Numbered from the stretch's first letter, positions 52,269 to 59,537 are shown. The stretch is 64,000 nucleotides of DNA from Rhodococcus sp. SGAir0479 (GCF_005484805.1 NZ_CP039433.1:40494-104493), one strand, 5' to 3'. Numbers and translations are program-made. The notes: generated by a model not told the origin, from the letters alone.

Positions 52269-52853
52269 ATGATGATCGGATACGCGCGGGCCGACGAAGG
52301 CCACGACGAGGACCAGCAACGCTCGTCGCTCACCGCCCTGGGAGTCGAGCCTGATCACATCCACATCGACCGCGGCCTACGCGGGACCAGGAACGACCTG
52401 CCCGCCCGCACGGCCATGCTCGCAGACCTCACCGCCGGCGATGTCATCGCGGTCACTGGACTCGAGCGGCTGGCCCGCTCCGCGGCCGAGCTGGGCGAAG
52501 TCGCCGGCGTGATCGAGCAGCGCGGCGCATCACTTCGCGTCGGACCGACCATCTACGACCCGGCCACCGAGACCGGCCGCACCGCCTTCGCAATGCTCAC
52601 CCGGACCTTCCCCGACTTTCAGGCCGGGATCTTCCAACTCCGGCTGTCCGGGCCACGCGCGAAAGCCAAAGCCGCAGGACGGTATCCGGGCGGCAAGGCG
52701 AAGCTCACACCAGAGCAGAGCCGTGCAATGTTCGAGCAGTACCAGTCCGGCGAAAAGACAGTCGCCGAGCTGCAGAGGGAACACGGGCTGAGCAAGTCCG
52801 GTGTGTACGTGTATCTGCGGCAGGAACGCGACGCCCGCAACAACACGCCCTAG
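52269..52853 (+). CDS. Degenerate serine recombinase (resolvase family)
   Basis: 194 residues. The family frame is clear: IGYARADEGHDEDQQ, ERLARSAAELGEVAGVI, TGRTAFAMLTRTFPDF and a C-terminal HTH LTPEQSRAMFEQYQSGEKTVAELQREHGLSKSGVYVYL. The active site normally reads GYARVST; here the nucleophilic serine is Asp (GYARAD), and the EFER..I..R helix is replaced (DFQAGIFQLRLSG). It may have lost catalysis and act as a DNA-binding or resolution accessory protein. GCAATA direct repeats occur upstream (near 52228 and 52251). Confidence 0.8.
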   Translation: MMIGYARADEGHDEDQQRSSLTALGVEPDHIHIDRGLRGTRNDLPARTAMLADLTAGDVIAVTGLERLARSAAELGEVAGVIEQRGASLRVGPTIYDPATETGRTAFAMLTRTFPDFQAGIFQLRLSGPRAKAKAAGRYPGGKAKLTPEQSRAMFEQYQSGEKTVAELQREHGLSKSGVYVYLRQERDARNNTP

Positions 52854-52871
52854 ACCACGCAATCGGGATTG

Positions 52872-52895
52872 CCCTCCGCCCCTTCAGGGGGAGGG
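52872..52895. terminator. Probable terminator between convergent genes
   Basis: CCCTCCGCCCC (52872-52882) and GGGGGAGGG (52887-52895) form an imperfect hairpin between the stops of the recombinase and the minus-strand reductase. Confidence 0.5.
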
Positions 52896-52897
52896 TG

Positions 52898-53449
52898 TCA
52901 GACCGTGAGGTAGCGCAGCATCACCACCGTGTCGAAGTGCCTCGTCTCTGCCAACCGGAGTCGAATGTGGTTGTCCAGGGGAGGGAACATCGGGGTGCCC
53001 CCGCCGAGAACGACGGGCGAGAGGAACAATTGGTACTCGTCGATGAGACCGTGGGGAATCAGTGAGGTCGCCAGGTTCGCGCCGCCGACTTCCATCGTGC
53101 CGTCTCCGTCGGCCTTGAGTCTGCGGACCTCCTCGACCGCGTTGTCGCTGACAAGTCTGCTGTTCCAGCGAACCTCGGTGAGCGTTCGGGAGAAGACGAC
53201 CTTGGGCTTCTCCGTCCAGAGCTTCGCGAAATCGCGTTCGATGCGCGAGGCGCTCGCGGGCACGTACGGCCAGTGCGCGGCCATCAGTTCGTAGAGTCTG
53301 CGCCCGTGCAGCGAGATCTCGATCTCGCGGTACCGGTCGTTGTGAAACTGGTGCAGCTCCTCGTCCGGTTCGGCCCAGTCGATACTCCCGTCGCGGTCGT
53401 TGACGAAGCCGTCGAGGGACACGCCGAAGGTGTAGATCAGTTTCCTCAT
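52898..53449 (-). CDS. Dihydrofolate reductase/RibD C-terminal-like protein
   Basis: 183 residues. RKLIYTFGVSLDGFVNDRDGSIDW, HGRRLYELMAAHW, MEVGGANLATSLIPHGLIDEYQLFLSPVVLGGGTPMF are typical of the DHFR-like (RibD C-terminal) reductases of actinobacteria. The active site is a reductase, probably NADPH-dependent, substrate unknown; most such genes are accessory. It points toward the recombinase. Confidence 0.9.
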   Translation of the reverse strand: MRKLIYTFGVSLDGFVNDRDGSIDWAEPDEELHQFHNDRYREIEISLHGRRLYELMAAHWPYVPASASRIERDFAKLWTEKPKVVFSRTLTEVRWNSRLVSDNAVEEVRRLKADGDGTMEVGGANLATSLIPHGLIDEYQLFLSPVVLGGGTPMFPPLDNHIRLRLAETRHFDTVVMLRYLTV

Positions 53450-53547
53450 GACTGGACAGACCTTCCGCGGTGGAAAAACTCATCGTGCCTACGTCCGGGC
53501 TCTCACCCGGCGACACGAATCGAAGCCGATACGACCGGCCGGTACCT

Positions 53548-53784
53548 ATGCCGCAAGCGGCGGGCGCGGCCTGCCATAGTGGGCCGCTGCGCGCGTTGCG
53601 AGTTCTCCTTGCCGGCTTCGGCTTCCTGTTCGGATTGCTGATCGGCGGTGTCGCTGCCCGCTCGGGCAGGCGGCTCGACTGTGCCGGAGATTGCCGCTGG
53701 GTATCGAAGGAGACGAACGTGCTCTACCCACAGCCGGGGCGGCGGACGATGGACTCGACCCCGACGCAAACTCAGGCCCACTGA
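53548..53784 (+). CDS. Tentative single-span membrane protein upstream of the micro-ORF chain
   Basis: 78 residues if ATG 53548 is used: a basic N-terminus, a hydrophobic segment LRVLLAGFGFLFGLLIGGVA, then a Cys-containing outer part and a polar tail. Evidence for coding is moderate. Its stop lies 10 nt before the first micro-ORF and inside the next Shine-Dalgarno, so it may lead the chain. A GTG at 53719 with GGAG upstream is an alternative start that would give only 21 residues. Confidence 0.4.
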   Translation: MPQAAGAACHSGPLRALRVLLAGFGFLFGLLIGGVAARSGRRLDCAGDCRWVSKETNVLYPQPGRRTMDSTPTQTQAH

Positions 53785-53794
53785 GGAGGCTGCG

Positions 53795-53878
53795 ATGTTC
53801 GATCTTCCGTTCTGGGGACCGCTCGCGCCCGTGGTGATCGCCGTGGTCAACGCGCTCGACTGGCTAGGGGTGTGGTGA
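53795..53878 (+). CDS. Micro-ORF 1: 27-residue hydrophobic Trp-containing peptide
   Basis: MFDLPFWGPLAPVVIAV and VNALDWLGVW: 27 residues, hydrophobic, with three Trp. GAGGAGG lies 6 nt upstream. Its stop overlaps the next ATG (TGATG). Hydrophobicity suggests membrane association; no family recognised. Confidence 0.55.
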   Translation: MFDLPFWGPLAPVVIAVVNALDWLGVW

Positions 53879-53958
53879 TGCTCAACGGCGTCCCGGTGCC
53901 GACCTGGCTGTACGACGTGCTCTACCAACTCTGGCTCTGGGGCATTCCGCCGCACTAG
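53878..53958 (+). CDS. Micro-ORF 2: 26-residue peptide
   Basis: MLNGVPVPTWLYDVLYQL followed by WLWGIPPH: 26 residues with three Trp and no charge apart from one Asp. Start overlaps the previous stop, so translation is coupled. Confidence 0.52.
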   Translation: MLNGVPVPTWLYDVLYQLWLWGIPPH

Positions 53959-53972
53959 TAGGAGAGAAGCTC

Positions 53973-54077
53973 ATGGGTGACACGTTCTGGTTTCTGCCGT
54001 TGCCATTCGAGACGCTCCGATGGCTGGCTGCGACGTACCCATGCGTGGTCGACTTCCGCCAGGCGTGTGGGCGATAA
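53973..54077 (+). CDS. Micro-ORF 3: 34-residue peptide
   Basis: MGDTFWFLPLPFETLRW then LAATYPCVVDFRQACGR: 34 residues with two Trp and two Cys. GGAGAGAAG upstream. 14 nt after the previous stop. Confidence 0.5.
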   Translation: MGDTFWFLPLPFETLRWLAATYPCVVDFRQACGR

Positions 54078-54087
54078 GGAGGTGGTG

Positions 54088-54195
54088 ATGCTCGACTACG
54101 GATTCTTCGGCCGCACCCTCGGCCCACTCGGAGAGGCGATGGACTTTGTCATCTACTGGCTCGCCACGGGCGGGCGGATGATGCCGCCCGCATAG
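54088..54195 (+). CDS. Micro-ORF 4: 35-residue peptide
   Basis: MLDYGFFGRTLGPLGEAMDF then VIYWLATGGRMMPPA: 35 residues with a hydrophobic centre. AAGGAGG lies 8 nt upstream of the ATG; it starts 10 nt after micro-ORF 3. The chain ends before the second 276-bp repeat. Confidence 0.55.
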   Translation: MLDYGFFGRTLGPLGEAMDFVIYWLATGGRMMPPA

Positions 54196-54233
54196 CGCGC
54201 GAATCCCCGAGGCCTTTCTCAACAACGTCCCCG

Positions 54234-54509
54234 GGGGTGCGTTGCACCGTTGTACGCCTGCGGCGCACCCCGAAACGAGCTCCGCTGCGCTCCGCCCCTG
54301 GAAAAGACTTCTTCCTTTTTCCCTTCTGGCCTTCCGATTTTGACCGGCGGTGACCTCCGCGCAACCCCTTGGCGCTACGCGGCCTGACGGCTCCGAAAAA
54401 TCTCTCCCCCGCTGCGCTCCTCCAAGATTTTTCGACCCCAGGGGTTGCACTCCGGCCCCCTCATGCCGGTCCAAATACTCCATGCCAGAAGGGCAAAAGA
54501 ACGGGCGGG
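54234..54509 (+). repeat. 276-bp direct repeat, copy B; candidate structured RNA
   Basis: Matches 5596-5871 with five mismatches. Here the nested stems are complete: GCAACCCCT (54361-54369) with AGGGGTTGC (54440-54448), and inside it CGAAAAATCT (54394-54403) with AGATTTTTCG (54425-54434); plus GGGGTGCG with CGCACCCC at the 5' end. It precedes a 27-residue ORF and the ParB-like gene. Confidence 0.75.
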
Positions 54510-54540
54510 GGGAGACCCGTCCCCGAGTGAGGAGGGCGTC

Positions 54541-54624
54541 ATGCGTCGCGTTGAGGCGGAAGTCGATTCGAAGGACGAGATCGCCGAGATCGTCGAGCTG
54601 CTCGACGGAAACCCCTGGAACTAG
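54541..54624 (+). CDS. 27-residue acidic ORF between the repeat and the ParB-like gene
   Basis: MRRVEAEVDSKDEIAEIVEL then LDGNPWN. GAGGAGG upstream of ATG 54541. An acidic helical peptide, possibly a leader peptide controlling the ParB-like gene or a small regulator. Too short for family assignment. Confidence 0.5.
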   Translation: MRRVEAEVDSKDEIAEIVELLDGNPWN

Positions 54625-54707
54625 ATCAGCGCCCGAGAAAACGAGTGAGTCGGGACAGTGGCTACCTGCCCCGACTCGCTCTCCCGAACTGTAGGAGAGA
54701 GGCCATC

Positions 54708-56258
54708 ATGACCGCAACGACCACCCCCGAACTGCTCACCGTCGATCCCGCCACCCTCGAAATCGGTGACAACGTCCGCGACGAGGTCGACCTCGACGCG
54801 ACACCCGAGTTCGTCGAGTCCATCGCAGAACACGGTGTCCTGCACCCGATCCTGGCCGAACGCCGGGATGACGGCACCATCTTGGTCACCGATGGCCAGC
54901 GCCGACTTCTCGCCGCCCGCGCCGCGAACCGGACCAGCGTGCCCGTCATCATCCGCCCCCACGAGAACGGAACCGACAACGCCCGCAAGGCCGCTCGCAT
55001 CGGCCAGCAGATCGTCTCCAACGACCAGCGCGAAGCCCTCACCGACGGCCAGCGCGCAGCCGGCATCGCCGCCATGCTCGACCTGGGCCTGTCCCAGACC
55101 GCCGTCGCCAAGGCAGCCAGCGTCTCCCGCGACAAGGTCAAGACCCTCGCGACGGTCGGCGCATCGAAGGCCGCTCGCGCCAGCGTGGACGAGCACCAGT
55201 TCACCATCGAACAGGCCGCGACCATCGCCGAGTTCGAGGAAGCCGGCGACACCGAGGGCATCAACCGCCTGCTCTCCTACGGCAGCCACTACCAGTTCGA
55301 CTACATGGCCGAGCGTCTGCGTCGTGACCGGGCGGAACGCATCGCACACGCCGAGGCAGCCGCACCGTACGAGGCCAAGGGCTTCACCATCCTCGACGGC
55401 TACAACTACCACCCGGTCACGTTCGAGCACGTCCTCACCGAGGCCGGCGAACCGATCACCCTCGAGACGGTCGAAGCTGCCGCCTCCCGCTGGGGCGTCC
55501 GGCTGAGCTGGACCGAGGCGTGGTTCGACCGCCAGAGCGGGGCAGAGGTCGCCGAGGACGAGATCGACTGGGACACCAACGAGAACCCCGACCTCGAAGC
55601 CGAGGACGGACTGCTCCACATGAACAACATCGAGACCCGCCGGGTGTGGGACCGCGAGTTCCACCTGCTCGACCCGGGCAACCTCGAGGGCAGCGGCCTG
55701 CAGCTGAGCGATGTCGCCAAGGTCATGTTCGCGCGCCGGAACGGACGCGCTGCCGCAGTGCCGGCGACCGCCGAAGAAGCAGCCGCCCAGGTCGAGGCGG
55801 AGCGCGAGGAACGCCGCCGAGTCCGGGAGCTGAACAAGCGCGCCGAGGCGGCGAACACCGTCCGACGCGCCTTCCTGCGCACCCTGCTCGGGCGCACCAA
55901 GATCCCCGCGAACGCGTCCGTGTGGATTGCGGTCACCCTCGCGAGCGATCCTCACCTGCTGGCCGAGTACCACGCGAGCGACTGCCTCGGAGAGCTGCTC
56001 GGGATCAAGGACTACCGACTCTCGAACAACGCCGTCCGGGACCTGGCGGTTGCCGCCAGCGACTCGCGCGCGCAGGTCATCACCTTCGCCCTGGTGATCG
56101 CCGCGATGGAGGCCCGCATGGTCAAGGACGCCTGGCGGACCCGGCCCCGGGGTGCAACCGCCTACCTCGAACTCCTCGCCGCGAACGGTTACGAGCTGTC
56201 GGATGTCGAGAAGGCGATCGCCGCGCACATCAAGCCCGAAACGATCACCCTCGACTAG
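54708..56258 (+). CDS. ParB/Noc-like DNA-binding protein
   Basis: 516 residues. DNVRDEVDLDATPEFVESIAEHGVLHPILAERRDDGTILVTDGQRRLLAAR is the ParB N-terminal CTPase-type domain, followed by a helix-turn-helix (LSQTAVAKAASVSRDKVKTLATV) and a long C-terminal region that is not recognised. ATG 54708 has GGAGAG upstream. No ParA gene is adjacent and the region is not the parA locus, so it may be a regulator or a second centromere-binding protein. The 276-bp element lies upstream. Confidence 0.85.
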   Translation: MTATTTPELLTVDPATLEIGDNVRDEVDLDATPEFVESIAEHGVLHPILAERRDDGTILVTDGQRRLLAARAANRTSVPVIIRPHENGTDNARKAARIGQQIVSNDQREALTDGQRAAGIAAMLDLGLSQTAVAKAASVSRDKVKTLATVGASKAARASVDEHQFTIEQAATIAEFEEAGDTEGINRLLSYGSHYQFDYMAERLRRDRAERIAHAEAAAPYEAKGFTILDGYNYHPVTFEHVLTEAGEPITLETVEAAASRWGVRLSWTEAWFDRQSGAEVAEDEIDWDTNENPDLEAEDGLLHMNNIETRRVWDREFHLLDPGNLEGSGLQLSDVAKVMFARRNGRAAAVPATAEEAAAQVEAEREERRRVRELNKRAEAANTVRRAFLRTLLGRTKIPANASVWIAVTLASDPHLLAEYHASDCLGELLGIKDYRLSNNAVRDLAVAASDSRAQVITFALVIAAMEARMVKDAWRTRPRGATAYLELLAANGYELSDVEKAIAAHIKPETITLD

Positions 56259-56273
56259 AGCCGCAAGCGAGGG

Positions 56274-56300
56274 AGGCCCGCACCGCGACGGTGCGGGCCT
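56274..56300 (+). terminator. Perfect 12-bp hairpin after the ParB-like gene
   Basis: AGGCCCGCACCG (56274-56285), CGA loop, CGGTGCGGGCCT (56289-56300). Confidence 0.85.
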
Positions 56301-56341
56301 TCGCCGCGTCTGCTGCACACTTGAACGAACGAGGAGGGGAC

Positions 56342-56581
56342 ATGACTGGCGAGCAGCACTTCGATCAGGATCCAGGACGAGACGCCTGGGGCGGCGACAC
56401 TCTCGGCGCGGCCGAAGCGATGAGTGACGACGAGCTCGACGCAGCGATCGACGCGCTGGCCGCTCGCGAGCGACGGTGCCTCATCAGCGGGAACGTCGAG
56501 TACGCCAAGTCGCTCGCGTACGACAAGTGGGTATGCATCACCGTTCGGGAGAACAGAAACAGGCTGTCACCTGGTAGTTGA
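56342..56581 (+). CDS. Small acidic protein, unknown
   Basis: 79 residues: MTGEQHFDQDPGRDAWGGDT then a helical MSDDELDAAIDALAARERRCLISGNVEYAKSLAYDKW. GAGGAGG upstream. Not recognised; follows the ParB-like gene and its terminator. Confidence 0.6.
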   Translation: MTGEQHFDQDPGRDAWGGDTLGAAEAMSDDELDAAIDALAARERRCLISGNVEYAKSLAYDKWVCITVRENRNRLSPGS

Positions 56582-56632
56582 CGTTCCGAACCTGCCTCAA
56601 CGCCAGCGCGGACCGCCCCACCGGAATCCCTA

Positions 56633-56670
56633 TTGTGTAGTACACAAATAGCAAATTTTGTAGTACAGTA
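56633..56670 (+). promoter_or_regulatory. Palindromic operator and leaderless promoter of the BrnT-like pair
   Basis: TTGTGTAGTACACAA (56633-56647) is a perfect 7-1-7 palindrome; a second partial copy, TTTGTAGTACAGTA, lies at 56656-56669. The latter contains TACAGT, 6 nt before ATG 56676, giving a leaderless start. The AT-rich island is in strong contrast to its surroundings. The RHH antitoxin is the likely binder. Confidence 0.65.
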
Positions 56671-56675
56671 TTAGC

Positions 56676-56942
56676 ATGGCAATCAAGTGGACCGGCAGCG
56701 CCGACAAGCATGGAATCGACCATGCCGACGCGACCCATGCAATCGCGCACGCGATGTACGTCGAGGAGGGGTTCGATGATCCTCGACCGCCGTCGACGAT
56801 TCGGCCCACCCTGTTCATCGGTCCGCCGCGAAAGCTGGGCGGCCCCTTGCTCGAAGTGATGGTGGAGATCGGCCCCCGCGACATCACGGTCTTTCACGTG
56901 ATGGAGGCCCGCCAGAAGCACCTCGACCGGATGGAGGACTGA
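56676..56942 (+). CDS. BrnT-like RNase toxin candidate
   Basis: 88 residues. HGIDHADATHAIAHAMY, then RPTLFIGPPRKLGGPLLEVMVEI and ITVFHVMEARQKHLDRM follow the BrnT pattern (HG(V/I)..EE...AL.., then IG....R.L.VV......V.HVR.A). BrnT toxins are ribonuclease-like, cutting mRNA. First in the operon, as usual for BrnT/BrnA; its stop overlaps the next ATG (ATGA). The key residues cannot be fixed by eye. Confidence 0.62.
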   Translation: MAIKWTGSADKHGIDHADATHAIAHAMYVEEGFDDPRPPSTIRPTLFIGPPRKLGGPLLEVMVEIGPRDITVFHVMEARQKHLDRMED

Positions 56943-57307
56943 TGACGACCACGAACACGGGGGTGGCGGCACAGATGGAGGAAGCCATGACCAACAAGAA
57001 GAAGAACTACGACGAGGCAGCCGACTGGGCCGAACACGAGATGACCCTGCCGGAGAACTCGAAGACGGCCCGCAGGGGAGCCGCCGCCGCAGAGGCGGGG
57101 CGAGCGCTCCTTGCTCGCGCCCATGCCGGGCGGCCGAGTCTGGATCCGCAGGCCAAGCCGGGGGAGGAATCGCCCCGGCGACAAGTGCGACTGCCCCTCG
57201 CGGTGAGCGAACAGGTGGACGCACTGGCAGCCGCCCAGGGTCGGCGCGCCGCCGAAGTCATGCGCGACGCCATCACGATGTACGTCAACGAACACGCAAG
57301 CCGCTGA
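56942..57307 (+). CDS. RHH antitoxin of the BrnT-like pair
   Basis: 121 residues. The C-terminus PRRQVRLPLAVSEQVDALAAAQGRRAAEVMRDAITMYVNEHA is a ribbon-helix-helix domain; the N-terminal half is helical and acidic and would wrap the toxin. Coupled to the toxin by ATGA. It probably represses the operator at 56633. Confidence 0.75.
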   Translation: MTTTNTGVAAQMEEAMTNKKKNYDEAADWAEHEMTLPENSKTARRGAAAAEAGRALLARAHAGRPSLDPQAKPGEESPRRQVRLPLAVSEQVDALAAAQGRRAAEVMRDAITMYVNEHASR

Positions 57308-57315
57308 CGCGCCGT

Positions 57316-57344
57316 CCCGTCGGCGCAACGCACGCGCCGACGGG
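57316..57344 (+). terminator. Perfect 11-bp hairpin after the toxin-antitoxin pair
   Basis: CCCGTCGGCGC (57316-57326), seven-base loop, GCGCCGACGGG (57334-57344). Confidence 0.8.
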
Positions 57345-57365
57345 CAACGGAGCCTCAACAGGGCA

Positions 57366-57406
57366 GGGCATCAGGCCCAGCCCATCCGCCCAGGTAAGGG
57401 AACCTC
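57366..57406 (+). promoter_or_regulatory. Shared hairpin leader before the gene at 57407
   Basis: GGGCATCAGGCCC (57366-57378), CCAG, spacer, CCAGGTAAGGG and AACCTC before ATG 57407. The 13-nt hairpin is identical to that at 48460. No TAGANT box is obvious upstream here, so the promoter is unclear. Confidence 0.6.
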
Positions 57407-57766
57407 ATGGAACCGATGAGCACCGCACTGCTGCCGGACTCTGCACGCGTGCCAGCGCCCGAATCGATCCGCGCCGCGCTGCAACGACTCGATGCCGAGC
57501 AAGCCCGCGCCGAAGGTGTCGACGCCGAAACTCCCATGCGAATCGTTGACGACGAGCTTGAAGTCGCTCTGGAGTACAGCCCCCGCAGCCGTTTCCGCTT
57601 CGTCGTGGATGAGGACGGACTCACGCACGCCCAATACTGGACCTGGTGCCACGCCCAGCAGCGCCACGAGTTGGAGGCAGACTGGCCGGTCAACCTCGAC
57701 GACTCCGAGACCACCGCCCGCACTCTCTGGCAGCTCATCGCCCAAGTTCACATCGCGATCCACTGA
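57407..57766 (+). CDS. Hypothetical protein
   Basis: 119 residues: ELEVALEYSPRSRFRFVVDEDGLTHAQYWTWCHAQQRHELEADWPVNLDDSETTARTLWQLIAQVHIAIH. No family recognised; aromatic and acidic, a single Cys. It carries the shared leader and ends at a strong hairpin, so it is its own unit. Confidence 0.6.
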   Translation: MEPMSTALLPDSARVPAPESIRAALQRLDAEQARAEGVDAETPMRIVDDELEVALEYSPRSRFRFVVDEDGLTHAQYWTWCHAQQRHELEADWPVNLDDSETTARTLWQLIAQVHIAIH

Positions 57767-57776
57767 GAAGCGAATG

Positions 57777-57804
57777 GTGCCCTGGCCGCTCCCGGCCAGG
57801 GCAC
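57777..57804 (+). terminator. Perfect 12-bp hairpin after the gene at 57407
   Basis: GTGCCCTGGCCG (57777-57788), CTCC loop, CGGCCAGGGCAC (57793-57804). Confidence 0.85.
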
Positions 57805-57888
57805 TGTCGCGCTTGAACGGCCCCGACAGTCGGAAATCCGGAGAGGGCGGAAGCGGCGAATTTTCCGAAATGGCGGATGGGTCAGTGG

Positions 57889-58248
57889 CTAGAAGTCGTT
57901 CTGGTAGCCACAGCTCGGGCAGGTGACGTAGGCGTCGGCGTTGTCGCCGTCTTCCCACGGCGCGGTGTAGACGCCCCCACGCTTCATGGGCCTATCGCAC
58001 CTCGTGCAGCGAGGCTCGGCGCGTGGGCCTCGCTGCGACAGCAGACGTTCAACGAGCTTGTCGTCCTCGAGGACGAACTCCACCTTGCAAGAGACGCAGT
58101 CCATGCCTTGCAACGGGGCGTGGCAGTAGGGGCAATTGTCGATCGTCGAGTAGTCGAAGTCATCGCTCCCGTCGCTGACGTGGGTTCCCCCGCTATCGAC
58201 GTTGCTGCGCCCGCCGCCGATGCCCAGCAATTTACCGAAGATCCCCAT
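57889..58248 (-). CDS. Multi-zinc-ribbon protein
   Basis: 119 residues with CPYC, CVSC, CTRC and CPSC pairs, i.e. two four-cysteine zinc ribbons, flanked by a glycine-rich N-terminus. Function unknown; such proteins usually serve in regulation or as adaptor proteins. AGGAGG precedes ATG 58248. Confidence 0.72.
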   Translation of the reverse strand: MGIFGKLLGIGGGRSNVDSGGTHVSDGSDDFDYSTIDNCPYCHAPLQGMDCVSCKVEFVLEDDKLVERLLSQRGPRAEPRCTRCDRPMKRGGVYTAPWEDGDNADAYVTCPSCGYQNDF

Positions 58249-58347
58249 TGGTCAACCTCCTGCGCAGGGCCATCCCCGCCAACGACACGAACTGCTCTGT
58301 CTACCAGGTGATACACCCCGACCGCCCGGCAGACCGAGTGAACGGGC

Positions 58348-58833
58348 TCATTCCAGCGGGAGGACCCAGTAGTGAGGGATTTCAAGGAGCTGGGGAGGCA
58401 CCCGGATTGGGACGCCGCGCGCGTCGAGATAGAGGCGGTAAGTGACCAGTCCAAACTGGGGACGCCCGGTGTCGGCATCGACACCGCCGAGGAGATACAT
58501 CCGCCGCTCGTCCTCATCGAACTCGGCGAACACCGCCCGCGCCCACGCCTCGGGCTCGGCCAACTGGATGTGCCGCCGGGCACCAGACGCGGTGTAGGTG
58601 CTCGCGACGGCCACGGTCACAGCGGTGCCGGCGGCGGCCGGATCCGACCCTCTCGACTCTGCAGCGAACGACTGGCAGGTGATGGTGACCGTCAACGTCG
58701 CGTCCCGTGTTTCGAGGGATTCCGCTGTGACGGCGCATGGCGAGGTGTCGAGAGCGCAGCCAGCGTGGAAAGTGGGCAGTTCGTGCGCGTGTTCTTGACG
58801 GATGCGGGCGGCCAGGACGGCGCGATCGGTCAC
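58348..58833 (-). CDS. Hypothetical protein
   Basis: 161 residues from GTG 58833, preceded on the minus strand by TACCCT 6 nt upstream, a leaderless arrangement. Strands DATLTVTITCQSFAAES and GTAVTVAVASTYTASGARRHIQLAEP suggest a beta fold; the end RVPPQLLEIPHYWVLPLE is conserved-looking. Not recognised. Confidence 0.55.
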   Translation of the reverse strand: MTDRAVLAARIRQEHAHELPTFHAGCALDTSPCAVTAESLETRDATLTVTITCQSFAAESRGSDPAAAGTAVTVAVASTYTASGARRHIQLAEPEAWARAVFAEFDEDERRMYLLGGVDADTGRPQFGLVTYRLYLDARGVPIRVPPQLLEIPHYWVLPLE

Positions 58834-59039
58834 GGGGCAAGGGTACTGACGGGCACTGTCAGTACCGGCCAGGCCGGTCGGCAGCGTCCGCGGTTCCCCT
58901 TCAGATGGGGTGCGAGGGCATGAAGAAGGACCGGATGCGTTCGGTCGCCTCTCGGCGATAGGCGCAACGCAGCTCCAGCCGTACGGAACTCTGCGAGGGC
59001 AAGGGTTTGAGCCCGGGGGACACGGAACGCAACCGATCC

Positions 59040-59111
59040 AGCCACCTCAACGCCAGCGCCGACGGAGCTATTCCGTCGGCGTCGTGGCGCTCGTGCTGAA
59101 CTGAGGTGGCT
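59040..59111. repeat. Nested inverted repeat in an intergenic region
   Basis: Outer arms AGCCACCTCA (59040-59049) and TGAGGTGGCT (59102-59111) are perfect; inside, CGCCGACGGA (59057-59066) and TCCGTCGGCG (59072-59081) are also perfect. The segment CCTCAACGCCAGCGC (59045-59059) also occurs at 56595-56609. The rest of 58834-59109 holds no gene. It ends the minus-strand gene at 59110 and could be its terminator. Confidence 0.7.
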
Positions 59112-59379
59112 AGCCGCCGTCTCCGGCGGCCTCTATCGCTGCGGCCAACGTCGCGAGCATCTGTTGCTTCGCCTCACCCTCGCTATTCGATGAGTCGACC
59201 TTGATGGCATTGCCAGTTCGTTCGGGATCCTGTGCCCCGACGCCGACCTTTCCCGCGCGATGCACCGACCACAGCCATGTGCCGTCATTCTGAGGGTCGG
59301 CCTTCCCTGTGTACCCGTCATGCTTGACGTGAAGGGACTTGCCATCCTCCACCCACGCGGTATCGACCTTCTTTGCCAT
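59110..59379 (-). CDS. Small protein, unknown
   Basis: 89 residues: a beta-type N-terminus (VDTAWVEDGKSLHVKHDGYTGKADPQNDGTWLWSVHRAG) and a helical end (GEAKQQMLATLAAAIEAAG). GGAG precedes ATG 59379. Not recognised; single unit. Confidence 0.6.
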   Translation of the reverse strand: MAKKVDTAWVEDGKSLHVKHDGYTGKADPQNDGTWLWSVHRAGKVGVGAQDPERTGNAIKVDSSNSEGEAKQQMLATLAAAIEAAGDGG

Positions 59380-59537
59380 GCGATCTCCTTGTTCGGTCGG
59401 TGTATCGACTCAGCTTCTCTACCCCATCGCCGGGCTGGCGGCAGTTGAAATGCTCGAACCGATCAGCTCCGCGGTTCGAATGACGAAGACTCGCCCCGTT
59501 CGGGCGGAGGTCAACGCGCGCGGGGTGAACGAAGCTC

